A stretch of DNA of 64,000 nucleotides from Flavobacterium sp. NRK1 (GTDB lineage: Bacteria; Bacteroidota; Bacteroidia; Flavobacteriales; Flavobacteriaceae), in NCBI RefSeq assembly GCF_024054175.1, contig NZ_JAMXLA010000001.1, positions 472,437 to 536,436 of the forward strand, in the 5' to 3' direction. Positions within the stretch are counted from its first letter, which is position 1; every line of letters begins with the position of its first letter. Both the position numbers and the translations under genes were made by a program. Below the pieces are notes generated by a model. It searched no databases and was not told the origin of the DNA. It saw nothing but the letters and a program-made list of their open reading frames with translations. Positions 37,757 through 46,929 of the stretch are shown here, in pieces.

Positions 37757-40498
37757 TTACTCTACTATTACTTTTACTGTATATACTTTATTAGAGTGTA
37801 CTTTTAAAACATATACACCTGTTGGAAGGCTCTGATTAATTAATGAGAAATTATAATCATTAATATTTTTTGATGAATAGAACAGGTTACCTGTCATATC
37901 AAACATATCGATCTGATCGATGGGATATTTAGATTTTATATAAGTTCTTTCTCCGCTTTTTGCCGGATTAGGATAAACCATGACCCCGTTTTGAGAAGAA
38001 TTTTCATTCAATCCTGCTGTGGGTCCTTCCACAACAAATGATACTCTGTTGGAAACTTCATTATAAGAATCATTTGTAAACATTACAATAAAGTAATCTC
38101 CCGGTTCTGCCGGTAATTTATCATCAGGAATTGTAGATGTGCCTTCCGGCTGACCGTCAAAATAAGTATAACTTACCAGCTCATCCACATTAGGGTCATC
38201 GCCCTCATGGTAAATACCTAACCAGTCTTTTATAATACCCGGAGCATCTGTCCACGTTGCAATGATATTTTCATTAAGGTTATAAATCGTTTTGTTTATA
38301 CCTAATTGCGTAATATGGTCTCCCACCTGAAAGAATACTTTATTGCCAATGCTTTGGTAACCATCCAATAAAAAATATTGCGCATAATAGTATCCTTTCT
38401 GAAGTCCTTCAAAAGTAAAACTACCTTCTGTAGTAGTTACATAATTCCATTGTGTAGAGCCTATATTACCCGGAGTCTGTCCTACTTTATAAATACCTAT
38501 CCAGTCATTGGTCATTTGCGGACCATTTTCAAAGCTGATTGTTACAGGATCTCCTTCTTCATATATTTCTGCATCTGCTGCTAATGCGACAAAAGAACCA
38601 ACATAAAAAGGAACTCTGTCAACAATTTCAGTATAACCGTCATTTTCTAAAAGAGTAGCATAATACATTCCCTGTTCAGCTACCCCATTTAAAGTAATAC
38701 TGCCGCTTATCTGACCGTTAGTATATCCCCAAACCTGAGATGGGGTTGCACTGCCCGGTGTCTGACCTTCTTTATAAATACCTATCCAGTCTGTTGCATT
38801 ACCCGGAGTATCCGTAAATGAAACAGTAATTGGCGCATTTACCGCGTAAGCAAGTGTATCCAGCTGAATAAGCGTATTAGCATAACTACTGTTAATAATA
38901 TTAAATGACTTTACTTCACTCCATTCAGACCAGCTTAAGTTACGATCTCTATGACGCACTTTTACAAAATACTGCCCATTTGGTATTTCATTTTCTGCAA
39001 GTGTAAGTTTTGTAATATCTACTCCCAGATTAACATTAGCCGTTGTATCAACCTGAGTACCAACAGGGCCGAAAAGGTCTTCAAAATCTCTGTAAACATC
39101 TTTTTCAATTATATCAAAAGTTGGTGTTTTACCTATCATAAACTGAGTAGAATTCATTTCTTCTTCAGTTGTTGTGTTATAAGCAGTACTCTCAATAGTA
39201 AGCGGTAGTTCAACATCATTCCCAGTAAAAGCATTGGTTATTTCAGGTTTTTCCGGAGAAGTAAGTCCTTTATAATGATGAAACTCATCCATTAACTGGT
39301 TGTTTTTCCAATTATAAACACTTCCTATAGAATAAGCCTCCACATCAAAAGTTCCATTATTAACATCAATATCAATAATCTGGTAAATCCAGTTTGAAAT
39401 TGTTTTCTGCACATCTTCAAAATCCTGTTCCACAGCCATACCCCAGTACTGATCCCACGCTACTCCACCGGAGATAATCTGATAAGTAGGCGTGTTTTTA
39501 AGCTGACCTCTATGATACAAATGGTGATGAGCTCCTATATGCAATATATGTTTAGGGGATGTAACTAATATAGGCATAGCCGAATTACGTATCCATGTTG
39601 AAATATCACCCACATATTGTTCTGCCTGGTAAGGTCTGTGCCCTAAAGATATAATCCATTCTACAGTATCATCATCATTGGCAGCAGCAACAACCTGAGA
39701 TAACCAACCCAATTGCTGAACACTTGTATGTTCGGTATCCATTGCAATAAACAATGTATTACCTACCTGATTGGCATAATAATTTTCTGTACCGGAAGAT
39801 ATTCCCTGATATGACATCCCGTCAAGAATATAATGTTCATAATACGCCTGCATAGCAAGTGTACCGTAGGTTTCATGATTACCAACCAGTGTTTGTATAG
39901 GTAAATAACCTGAAAGTGCTTTATTCTTTTTAAAGTGAACATTTTCATAATGATCTAATGTACCAACATCTACCTGGTCACCAACCATTACAGTTAATGC
40001 TATATTATCGGCAGGATCTGCAGTTGCTCCCCATTTCTCTGCAATTTTACGCTTAGCAGCAGATACAAGAGAGTCAAACCTTGGCTCATTCCGCATCTGA
40101 TTATCTCCTAATACAAGGAAACGCAGATGCCCATCTGCTGTTGCAGCCTGCCCTGCTTCAGGCAGGGTTTTAAAAGAATATACATCAGAAGTTAGTGAAC
40201 CTGTTTTAATTCTGTAATAATATTTAGTATTAGCTGTAAGTTCCTCAATTTTTACAGTATGATAAAAATAGTTATTGGCATAACCTGTATCTGTAAAAAT
40301 CTGATTTGTTCCTGTAACAGTATTAGTTAATGAAGATGGCGTATTACCATATTCAACTACAGATTCCGGATTGCTTTCAGTTTTCCAGTTTACATAAATT
40401 GAGTTTTGAGAAGGCGCCTGCAGGTACGGATAAAGACTTTGTGCATAATTGCACAGCCCCGTAAATAACAGCAGCAATAACAAGTAATTTTTTTTCAT
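37757..40498 (-). CDS. Secreted purple-acid-phosphatase-like metallophosphoesterase with three repeat domains and T9SS sorting domain
   Basis: 913 residues from MKKNYLLLLLLFTGLCNYAQ (an earlier Met at 40537 lacks a signal peptide). Order: signal; N-terminal fibronectin-like domain of purple acid phosphatases (about 22-110, YPYLQAPSQNSIYVNWKTES); metallophosphoesterase domain (about 125-410) with LGDNQ, VGDQVD, GNHET, SLGHRPYQ and GAHHHLYHRG as metal ligands; a fibronectin-like segment; three tandem beta repeats of about 85 residues (about 570-830), each with an N/D-W-I/L-G-I-Y motif; and a T9SS type A sorting domain (about 845-913). Predicted to hydrolyse phosphate esters at the cell surface; specificity unknown. 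Convergent with the susCD-like operon. Confidence 0.85.
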   Translation of the reverse strand: MKKNYLLLLLLFTGLCNYAQSLYPYLQAPSQNSIYVNWKTESNPESVVEYGNTPSSLTNTVTGTNQIFTDTGYANNYFYHTVKIEELTANTKYYYRIKTGSLTSDVYSFKTLPEAGQAATADGHLRFLVLGDNQMRNEPRFDSLVSAAKRKIAEKWGATADPADNIALTVMVGDQVDVGTLDHYENVHFKKNKALSGYLPIQTLVGNHETYGTLAMQAYYEHYILDGMSYQGISSGTENYYANQVGNTLFIAMDTEHTSVQQLGWLSQVVAAANDDDTVEWIISLGHRPYQAEQYVGDISTWIRNSAMPILVTSPKHILHIGAHHHLYHRGQLKNTPTYQIISGGVAWDQYWGMAVEQDFEDVQKTISNWIYQIIDIDVNNGTFDVEAYSIGSVYNWKNNQLMDEFHHYKGLTSPEKPEITNAFTGNDVELPLTIESTAYNTTTEEEMNSTQFMIGKTPTFDIIEKDVYRDFEDLFGPVGTQVDTTANVNLGVDITKLTLAENEIPNGQYFVKVRHRDRNLSWSEWSEVKSFNIINSSYANTLIQLDTLAYAVNAPITVSFTDTPGNATDWIGIYKEGQTPGSATPSQVWGYTNGQISGSITLNGVAEQGMYYATLLENDGYTEIVDRVPFYVGSFVALAADAEIYEEGDPVTISFENGPQMTNDWIGIYKVGQTPGNIGSTQWNYVTTTEGSFTFEGLQKGYYYAQYFLLDGYQSIGNKVFFQVGDHITQLGINKTIYNLNENIIATWTDAPGIIKDWLGIYHEGDDPNVDELVSYTYFDGQPEGTSTIPDDKLPAEPGDYFIVMFTNDSYNEVSNRVSFVVEGPTAGLNENSSQNGVMVYPNPAKSGERTYIKSKYPIDQIDMFDMTGNLFYSSKNINDYNFSLINQSLPTGVYVLKVHSNKVYTVKVIVE

Positions 40499-40645
40499 GA
40501 TGTAGTGCTTAATTTTCTTATTTAATAATGAGGTCAAAATTATAGCTACTATATCTCTGAGAGGTCACAATAAGTTTAAATTAGCTTCAAGAAACCATTA
40601 TGTGTTATTAGCATATATTACCTTAAGTTTATCTGAATGAGAAAG

Positions 40646-40675
40646 TTTAAATCTTAAATCAATATCCTATCTTTG
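40646..40675 (+). promoter_or_regulatory. Promoter of rlmB, probably giving a leaderless mRNA
   Basis: TTTA (40646-40649), 18-nt spacer, TATCTTTG (40668-40675). Only 4 nt separate the -7 box from the ATG at 40680, so the start of transcription should fall on or next to the start codon. Confidence 0.6.
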
Positions 40676-40679
40676 CAGC

Positions 40680-41414
40680 ATGGAAAAAGAACACCAGATA
40701 TTCGGGATAAGGGCTATTATAGAAGCCATACACGCAGGTAAAGAAATTGATAAGGTTTTTATTCAGAAGGATGCACAGGGCGATCTTATGAAAGACCTTA
40801 TGAAAGCCATGAAGGCAAACAACGTTAATTTTAGCTATGTTCCTGTAGAAAAACTTAATCGTTTAACGCCCAATAACCATCAGGGCGCTGTGGCTACCAT
40901 TGCCCCTATTTCTTTTTACAATCTTGAAGATCTGGTTGAAAAAGTATCTGAAAGCGGAAAAACACCGCTCTTTCTAATTCTGGACCAACTATCAGATGCC
41001 CGTAATTTCGGAGCAATAATCCGTACAGCAGAATGTACAGGTGTTGATGGCATTATTGTTCAGAAACAAGGTTCTGCACCCGTTAACGGAGATACTGTAA
41101 AAACATCTGCAGGTGCAGTATTTAATGTACCTATCTGTAAAGTAGAGCATATTAAAGATGCTATTTTCCACCTTCAGGGTTCCGGAATTAAAACTGTTGC
41201 TGCTACTGAAAAAACAGACAATACTATATATGACCTTACATTAAATGAGCCGTTAGCCATTATAATGGGGTCTGAAGACAGAGGAATAAACCCATCTGTT
41301 TTAAAAATTGTTGATGAAAAAGCTAAACTGCCTATGTTTGGAACCATATCATCGCTAAATGTTTCTGTTGCATGCGGGGCATTTTTATATGAAACAGTTA
41401 GGCAAAGAAGCTAA
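40680..41414 (+). CDS. rlmB: 23S rRNA (guanosine-2'-O-)-methyltransferase RlmB-like
   Basis: 244 residues, a SPOUT (TrmH/SpoU) methyltransferase. An N-terminal substrate-binding domain (EHQIFGIRAIIEAIHAGKEIDKVF, about 1-75) precedes the knotted catalytic domain with LDQLSDARNFGAIIRTAECT (Asn/Arg), IIMGSEDRGI and LNVSVACGAFLYETVRQR, the motif 1-3 set. RlmB methylates G2251 in the P-loop of 23S rRNA; a close paralogue acting on another G cannot be excluded. Transcribed alone. Confidence 0.92.
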   Translation: MEKEHQIFGIRAIIEAIHAGKEIDKVFIQKDAQGDLMKDLMKAMKANNVNFSYVPVEKLNRLTPNNHQGAVATIAPISFYNLEDLVEKVSESGKTPLFLILDQLSDARNFGAIIRTAECTGVDGIIVQKQGSAPVNGDTVKTSAGAVFNVPICKVEHIKDAIFHLQGSGIKTVAATEKTDNTIYDLTLNEPLAIIMGSEDRGINPSVLKIVDEKAKLPMFGTISSLNVSVACGAFLYETVRQRS

Positions 41415-41437
41415 AAACACTCCTTGTTTACAATATA

Positions 41438-42247
41438 TTATTGGGCAGTTTGATCTTCAGACTGTCCATTTTTATTATCATCAGTTCCCGATACATAATT
41501 ATAAACTATTCTTATTGACGGAAATTGGGCTTGTGGTGATATAATCTCTGGATCTACAACTTCTATATCTTCCGGTTTAGGAGGGTTTACAAAATTACCA
41601 TGCACATCAAACCGCTTCATAAACGGATCTTTCTTAGGATCGAAATCGGCTCTTTGCCAGTCATATACTATTTCTTTAGTATATTCAGGAGTTTTATATA
41701 TTCTGGAAAACAAAAATCCGCTTATAAGTCCGCCCAAATGCCCTTCCCACGATATATTCTCTTCCACACCCGGAAAAACATACCATATTATACCTCCATA
41801 TAGTATTATAATAGTAAGTGACAATGCTACCAGTCTGTAGTATCGTGTCTGAATACCTTTAAAAAAGATAAAACTTACCAACACATATATAAGCCCGCTA
41901 GCGCCTATATGATAAGATTCACGACCTATAAGCCATGTAATGAATCCAGACAGCAACACTCCGTAAACAATAACTTTTAACGCCTGATCGCGATAAAAAT
42001 ACCGCAGTGCAGCTATAAGTAACACTAAAGGCAAAGAATTATTATAAAGATGCTCCAAGCTTCCGTGAAGAAACGGGCTTAAAATAATACCACGAAGACC
42101 TTTAAACGTTCTCGGCAATATTCCATAGTCATTTAGGTATATATTATATTTCACTTCTACCCAATAAACAAGCCATAGCGTGAGCACAAAGTACAAGGGC
42201 CAGGCAAGTACAGAAGGTGAAAATTTAAATTCGTTTGTATCGGTCAT
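41438..42247 (-). CDS. Rhomboid-family intramembrane serine protease
   Basis: 269 residues. About six membrane helices (residues 15-180), with the catalytic dyad Ser117 in GASG and His170 in WEGHLGG, and a HGSLEHLYNN segment supplying the oxyanion His/Asn. The last 80 residues are a soluble, acidic C-terminal tail (DWQRADFDPKKDPFMKRFDV...) conserved in flavobacterial members as far as I recall. Cleaves transmembrane helices; substrates unknown. Convergent with rlmB. Confidence 0.92.
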   Translation of the reverse strand: MTDTNEFKFSPSVLAWPLYFVLTLWLVYWVEVKYNIYLNDYGILPRTFKGLRGIILSPFLHGSLEHLYNNSLPLVLLIAALRYFYRDQALKVIVYGVLLSGFITWLIGRESYHIGASGLIYVLVSFIFFKGIQTRYYRLVALSLTIIILYGGIIWYVFPGVEENISWEGHLGGLISGFLFSRIYKTPEYTKEIVYDWQRADFDPKKDPFMKRFDVHGNFVNPPKPEDIEVVDPEIISPQAQFPSIRIVYNYVSGTDDNKNGQSEDQTAQ

Positions 42248-42410
42248 AATAAATTAACGAGTCAAAAATGTAACCAAATCGGTTTTATGTTATTTTGTCA
42301 GAGCTTTATCTGTCTGCGTAGGTCATACTGACATAATTATTATGAAGATATTAATTTGTTTTAGCATTTTTTGAACTCCTGATTAAAACATAAATATGTA
42401 ATTTTACACT

Positions 42411-43685
42411 ATGGAAGCACCTTTGGCAGAACGCATACGCCCTCAGCACTTATCAGAATATATAAGCCAGCAGCATCTTGTTGGCCCTAATGGCTCGCTT
42501 ACCCACCAGATAGCGCGGGGAATAATTCCCTCTTTAATTTTATGGGGCCCTCCCGGTACAGGAAAAACAACGCTGGCGCAAATAATGGCGCAGGAAAGCA
42601 ACCGCCCTTTTTATGTACTGAGCGCAATTAATGCCGGTGTAAAAGATGTGCGTGAAGTTATAGATAAAGCCAAACAAAGCGGAGGTTTATTTACTTCTAA
42701 AAATCCCATATTGTTTATTGATGAGATTCATCGTTTCAGTAAATCACAACAGGATTCGCTACTGGCTGCCGTAGAAAAAGGATGGGTAACACTTATAGGC
42801 GCCACAACTGAAAATCCAAGTTTTGAAGTAATACCGGCCCTTCTTTCCCGTTGCCAGGTATATGTTTTGAATGCATTTACAAAAGAAGATCTTGAAGCAT
42901 TACTGCATCGTGCCATTGCTACTGACAGTATATTAAAAACAAAAAATATTGACCTCAAAGAAACTGAGGCTTTGCTACGCCTTTCCGGTGGGGATGGCAG
43001 AAAGCTTCTGAATATTTTTGAGCTTGTGATCAATGCTTCCGAAGGAGATTCTGTTGAGATAACAAATGAAAAGGTTATGCAGTTAGCACAAAAAAACACT
43101 GTACTGTATGACAAAACCGGAGAACAGCATTACGATATTATATCTGCTTTTATAAAATCTATGAGAGGCAGTGACCCTAATGGAGCTGTTTATTGGCTGG
43201 CACGTATGATTGAAGGCGGCGAAGACCTGAAGTTTATTGCCAGGCGTATGCTTATACTCGCCTCTGAAGATATTGGCAATGCCAATCCTACGGCACTTAT
43301 AATGGCAAATAATACGTTTCAGGCTGTATCAACTATTGGCTATCCGGAATCAAGAATACTTTTAAGCCAGTGTGCTATTTATCTGGCTACATCGCCAAAA
43401 AGCAACGCAAGTTATATGGCTATTGGTAAAGCACAGCAAATAGTAAAACAAACAGGCGATTTACCGGTGCCTCTGCATCTTAGAAATGCCCCTACAAAAT
43501 TAATGAAAGAGCTGGGCTATGGTGAAGAGTATAAATATGCCCATGACTACGATAATAATTTTGCAGATCAGGAATTCCTGCCTGACGAAATTAAAAACAC
43601 GGCTTTTTATGAACCGGGCAATAATGCAAGAGAGAATTCTACAAGGGATTTTTTAAAAAACCGATGGAAGAAATACGGTTATTAA
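42411..43685 (+). CDS. rarA: Replication-associated recombination protein A (AAA+ ATPase)
   Basis: 424 residues: APLAERIRPQHLSEYISQQHL at the start, Walker A GPPGTGKT (46-53), Walker B with DEIHRFSKSQQD (104-115), sensor GATTENPSFE, and the C-terminal MgsA/clamp-loader-like tetramerisation half (YDIISAFIKSMRGSDPNGAVYWLARMIEGGED). Acts at stalled or gapped replication forks, interacting with SSB and clamp loader in other bacteria. A TAATTTTA box ends 4 nt before the ATG, so this mRNA may be leaderless too. Confidence 0.95.
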   Translation: MEAPLAERIRPQHLSEYISQQHLVGPNGSLTHQIARGIIPSLILWGPPGTGKTTLAQIMAQESNRPFYVLSAINAGVKDVREVIDKAKQSGGLFTSKNPILFIDEIHRFSKSQQDSLLAAVEKGWVTLIGATTENPSFEVIPALLSRCQVYVLNAFTKEDLEALLHRAIATDSILKTKNIDLKETEALLRLSGGDGRKLLNIFELVINASEGDSVEITNEKVMQLAQKNTVLYDKTGEQHYDIISAFIKSMRGSDPNGAVYWLARMIEGGEDLKFIARRMLILASEDIGNANPTALIMANNTFQAVSTIGYPESRILLSQCAIYLATSPKSNASYMAIGKAQQIVKQTGDLPVPLHLRNAPTKLMKELGYGEEYKYAHDYDNNFADQEFLPDEIKNTAFYEPGNNARENSTRDFLKNRWKKYGY

Positions 43686-43690
43686 AGCAA

Positions 43691-43729
43691 CAAAGTTTCA
43701 AAGCCTAAATATAGAACTTTGAAACTTTG
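43691..43729. repeat. 13-bp inverted repeat between convergent genes
   Basis: CAAAGTTTCAAAG (43691-43703) and CTTTGAAACTTTG (43717-43729), perfect, 13-nt spacer. It lies between rarA and the convergent gene at 43745 and may end both transcripts, though neither side has a proper T-run. The arms are themselves AT-rich and semi-palindromic. Confidence 0.55.
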
Positions 43730-43744
43730 TGAAATTTTATAAAA

Positions 43745-44458
43745 TTAAAACTTGATGTTTAATTTTTCTGAAACTAACTGATCGTTTTTATAATATTCAA
43801 AAACCCAATCGTTTCCTTTTTTAAATACAACCCCGTTCTTATCTTCAGACACCGCAGTATAAGAATCCTGTTGTGAAGTTTTATAAATTTTTAGAATTAC
43901 TTTCGGAGTACTGTCTACCAACTGATAGCCATTGGCTATTGGCTGGGCAAAAAGCTGATTATCATTATTTACTGTCACCGGAGTAGCCGCTTTTTGTGCT
44001 GTTGGTATTGTAGTGGCTACAGTACTGTTTTTACCCGAATATTTGTAGTTTAACTGATTTACAGACTGAGATGCTTCACGCATAGCCTCATAATAAGCTT
44101 TCTGATAACTTTTTTCTTTACTCTTACCTTTCTGTGAGGTAAATACAGTTTTTCCCTGACAATCTTTTAATGTAATTATAAGTGATGTCATTAAAAGGTT
44201 GGAGTCATTTTCTACATCGCCGTATAATGCTTTGCATTTATCAAGTGCGAGTTCATCCGGCAATTTTTCATCCGCATAAAACACCTGCCAGCCCTGTTTT
44301 TCGAACATCATTTTAGTTAACGAGTTCAGGTTGTATTTATTTTCTTCTTTCAGCCATTCAAACTTTTTAGGCACAATCACATATTTGTAATCGTTAATGC
44401 TTTGCGCAAAACCTATTGCGGAAAAAAGCAAAGTGAATAGTAATAACGTCTTTTTCAT
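43745..44458 (-). CDS. Exported protein of unknown function
   Basis: 237 residues with a signal peptide (MKKTLLLFTLLFSAIGFAQ). A first domain (about 20-140) starts INDYKYVIVPKKFEWLKEENKYNLNSL and contains CKALYGDVENDSNLLMTSLIITLKDCQGK; a Thr/Ala/Pro-rich linker (about 150-170) leads to a small C-terminal beta domain (ANGYQLVDSTPKVILKIYKTSQ). I know similar proteins only as flavobacterial hypotheticals. Not obviously a lipoprotein. Last gene in line after the HAD phosphatase (5-nt gap), so perhaps read from the same transcript. Confidence 0.7.
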   Translation of the reverse strand: MKKTLLLFTLLFSAIGFAQSINDYKYVIVPKKFEWLKEENKYNLNSLTKMMFEKQGWQVFYADEKLPDELALDKCKALYGDVENDSNLLMTSLIITLKDCQGKTVFTSQKGKSKEKSYQKAYYEAMREASQSVNQLNYKYSGKNSTVATTIPTAQKAATPVTVNNDNQLFAQPIANGYQLVDSTPKVILKIYKTSQQDSYTAVSEDKNGVVFKKGNDWVFEYYKNDQLVSEKLNIKF

Positions 44459-44463
44459 AGTAT

Positions 44464-45153
44464 TTATAGTATATTTTTTAAATCAAGAAGATGATTAACC
44501 TGTTTTATTGAAGTATGAGCCTCCTGCCCGTGTTCATTAAAAAAGATGGCATCCAATCCGCAGTCAAGGGCTCCCTGTACATCAGCTTCAATACAATCTC
44601 CAATCATAATGCTGGAAACTTTATCAGTATTTGCGGCTTTTAGTGCATATTCAAAAATTCCGGCATGAGGCTTTTTACATCCCGCAAGATCGGAGTTTGT
44701 AATGGTTTCAAAATAGTGCTGTATGTTAGCGTTTTTAAGTTTTCTTTCCTGTACAGCATCAGGGCCATTAGTGATAATATGAAGGTTATATTTGGGTTTT
44801 AAATATTCTAAAATCTCTATAGCTCCTTCATGAAGATGGCTATTAACAGGTAATAGGTTTATATACTCTTCAGATATAGCATAAAGCAGATCCTCATCTG
44901 CTTCAAAGCCCAGAATATTAAATGTATCTGTTAATCTACCATAGCGCAATTCCTGTTGTGTAATTGAACCGTCCCTGTAAAGTTTCCAGTATTTTGCATT
45001 GATAGGAGAATAATACCTGTTAAAGTCAGTATGTGAAACACCTATCCTGTATTTCTCAAGAATAACCTGAAAAGCAAGTGCAGAATTTTTCTCGAAATCC
45101 CAAAGTGTATGGTCGAGATCGAAAAAAATATCTTTTTTACCGGTTATTTTCAT
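44464..45153 (-). CDS. YjjG-family noncanonical pyrimidine nucleotidase (HAD superfamily)
   Basis: 229 residues. HAD motif I FFDLDHTLWDF with nucleophile Asp, motif II in LHIITNGPDAVQERKL, Lys in CKKPHAGIFEYAL, and motif IV IMIGDCIEADVQGAL. The cap region is all-helical (C1 cap), and the spacing fits YjjG, which dephosphorylates noncanonical pyrimidine nucleotides and protects against mutagenic bases. Its ATG overlaps the stop of the upstream gene by one base (TAATG), so it is coupled to the ABC operon, although a functional link is not obvious. Confidence 0.85.
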   Translation of the reverse strand: MKITGKKDIFFDLDHTLWDFEKNSALAFQVILEKYRIGVSHTDFNRYYSPINAKYWKLYRDGSITQQELRYGRLTDTFNILGFEADEDLLYAISEEYINLLPVNSHLHEGAIEILEYLKPKYNLHIITNGPDAVQERKLKNANIQHYFETITNSDLAGCKKPHAGIFEYALKAANTDKVSSIMIGDCIEADVQGALDCGLDAIFFNEHGQEAHTSIKQVNHLLDLKNIL

Positions 45154-45653
45154 TAGTTGCCTTTTGTTATCACAGCATTGTCAACATGATATATCCAGTC
45201 GTCAACGTCAGTATCATTATACCTGAAATCTCCCTGAATAGTTACATACTGATCTGTTTTCAGTTTCATATTAGGATTCTTGAAATGTAATCCCATTATT
45301 GTTTCAGGCCCCGCCTGGCCACAAAAAAAACATGATGCAAAAACATTTTTGCTCAATGCATAATTCTTATTGTCTATAGGTATAATAAAACCACTCATTG
45401 TTACCTGTTTCCTGTTTTTAGCCTTTAGCGTAGGATTTATTACAGGATACATAACTCCTTCCGGATAATCTTTACTTGGTTTTTTAAGATATTTAATCTG
45501 TGCAAGCAGTTTCCAGGTAAGTGTATCGGAAACCGGAGTATATACAACTTCATGACTTCCCTGGTTTTTAATAGACGCAGGTGAAGCAACAGACATTAAA
45601 ACAAATCCTGTTAGTAACAGGGTAAAAAATAAATAAGCCTTACGCATTTGCAA
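45153..45653 (-). CDS. Exported DUF3299-like protein in a predicted metal-transport operon
   Basis: 166 residues with an N-terminal signal/anchor (RKAYLFFTLLLTGFVLMSVA). The mature part has VTMSGFIIPID followed by FASCFFCGQAGPETIMGL, a CxxC-containing motif in the place where DUF3299 proteins carry a conserved Cys, and ends in a small beta domain (YVTIQGDFRYNDTDVDDWIYHV). It overlaps the permease gene by 14 nt. In Vibrio, a DUF3299 protein is encoded with a zinc-regulated ABC system; with the histidine-rich permease next door this supports a metal-related role, but that is inference. Confidence 0.65.
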   Translation of the reverse strand: MQMRKAYLFFTLLLTGFVLMSVASPASIKNQGSHEVVYTPVSDTLTWKLLAQIKYLKKPSKDYPEGVMYPVINPTLKAKNRKQVTMSGFIIPIDNKNYALSKNVFASCFFCGQAGPETIMGLHFKNPNMKLKTDQYVTIQGDFRYNDTDVDDWIYHVDNAVITKGN

Positions 45654-46929
45654 GAGTTTTTGAAATATTTAAACTATAAGCTTTTACAGCAGGTATTACA
45701 GCTGCCAGAATCCCTACAAAGATAGTGAGCAGGAACAAATATCCTTCCTTTTCCCACACAAACTCAAAAGGATTAAATGACATTTTAAATTCGTCTTCGG
45801 AAGAACCGGATATAAACATCAATGCTATCCTACCAACAATCGTTCCAAACACATAACCCGTAATGCATAATAAAAGACTTTCTATAAGCACAAGAGACAA
45901 TAATTGTAATCGGCTGGCACCATTAACGCGCAATAATGCAAATTCGTATTTTCTCTCTTTTAAAGTATTAAATAAAGCTATAAAGATACTAATTCCGGAT
46001 ATAAGCATTATGCCGTAAGCAAGGTATTTTAAAGCATCAAGCCCAATACCGAAAAGCGAAAACAGCCTGTTTATCTCTATAGCAGGAGATGCAGCCTGCA
46101 TTTTTGTATTCTGGGCAATAATTCTTGGCCAGGTTACAATACCCATCTTACTTCTAAATTTCACTAATACAGCCGTAATTTCTTTACCTTCTTCAGTAAT
46201 GTCAGCTTCATCATGTTCGTGATGGCCTTCTTCAGCATGGTCATGTTCATGATCTTCATGAACATTTGCTGTTACTGAATGCTCATGGTCATCTGCTTCA
46301 GCGCCTTCTTCATGTTCATGATCATGCATTGCCCAAACGCTTTGTATGTTGCAAAGTATAAGATTATCTATTACTTTTCCTGTTTTTGAAGCTATGCCGG
46401 TAACAATATAAGCATGGTTTTCATGTACTTCTCCTTCTTCTGCATCACCGTGAGAACCAAAAAATTTATCCCCTATTTTAAGACTCATTTTTTCAGCTAT
46501 TTCGCTACCTACAACAACTTCAAAATTATTGGCAAATATTTTACCTTCTTTAACTTCTGCACCATATTTAATAAGATAATCGGGTGTAGTACCCACAATT
46601 CGAAATCCTCTGTAATTATCTCCAAATGCTAATGGAATGGCCGTTTGCACAAATGGGTGCTTCATCCACTTTTTTGCCTCTGTATAGTCTATATTTCCTG
46701 TTGGGGCATCTACCTGATACACCGAAGATAATATAAGCTGTAAAGGACTCCCCTGCGCACCAAGCACTATATCTATACCGTCGATATTATCACTGAATTT
46801 TTTCTCGAATTGTTCCTGCAATAGAATTAGCAGGGTTATTATAGCAACACTTGCCGTTAAAAGAATTATGCTGAGCGCTGTATTTAATGGCTTAAACCAA
46901 ATATTTTTCCAGGCTATTTTGGTAATCAT
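45640..46929 (-). CDS. MacB/FtsX-type ABC permease with a histidine-rich loop
   Basis: 429 residues. One N-terminal membrane helix (about 18-37), a large periplasmic domain (MacB_PCD type, about 40-300) and three C-terminal helices (FtsX domain, about 305-425, with NTLKERKYEFALLRVNGASR). Inside the periplasmic domain, residues 202-239 hold 12 histidines in repeated HxH or HEH units mixed with Asp/Glu, a pattern of metal-binding loops. Overlaps the ATPase gene by 4 nt and the DUF3299-like gene by 14 nt. Such permeases work mechanically on periplasmic substrates rather than by classic import. Confidence 0.88.
   Translation of the reverse strand: MITKIAWKNIWFKPLNTALSIILLTASVAIITLLILLQEQFEKKFSDNIDGIDIVLGAQGSPLQLILSSVYQVDAPTGNIDYTEAKKWMKHPFVQTAIPLAFGDNYRGFRIVGTTPDYLIKYGAEVKEGKIFANNFEVVVGSEIAEKMSLKIGDKFFGSHGDAEEGEVHENHAYIVTGIASKTGKVIDNLILCNIQSVWAMHDHEHEEGAEADDHEHSVTANVHEDHEHDHAEEGHHEHDEADITEEGKEITAVLVKFRSKMGIVTWPRIIAQNTKMQAASPAIEINRLFSLFGIGLDALKYLAYGIMLISGISIFIALFNTLKERKYEFALLRVNGASRLQLLSLVLIESLLLCITGYVFGTIVGRIALMFISGSSEDEFKMSFNPFEFVWEKEGYLFLLTIFVGILAAVIPAVKAYSLNISKTLANA

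Noticed and set aside
46201..46330. Repetitive CATGATCATG-like DNA that could be taken for a microsatellite or short repeat array
   Set aside because: It encodes the His/Asp/Glu-rich loop of the ABC permease in frame; it is a coding low-complexity stretch, not a CRISPR or mobile repeat.
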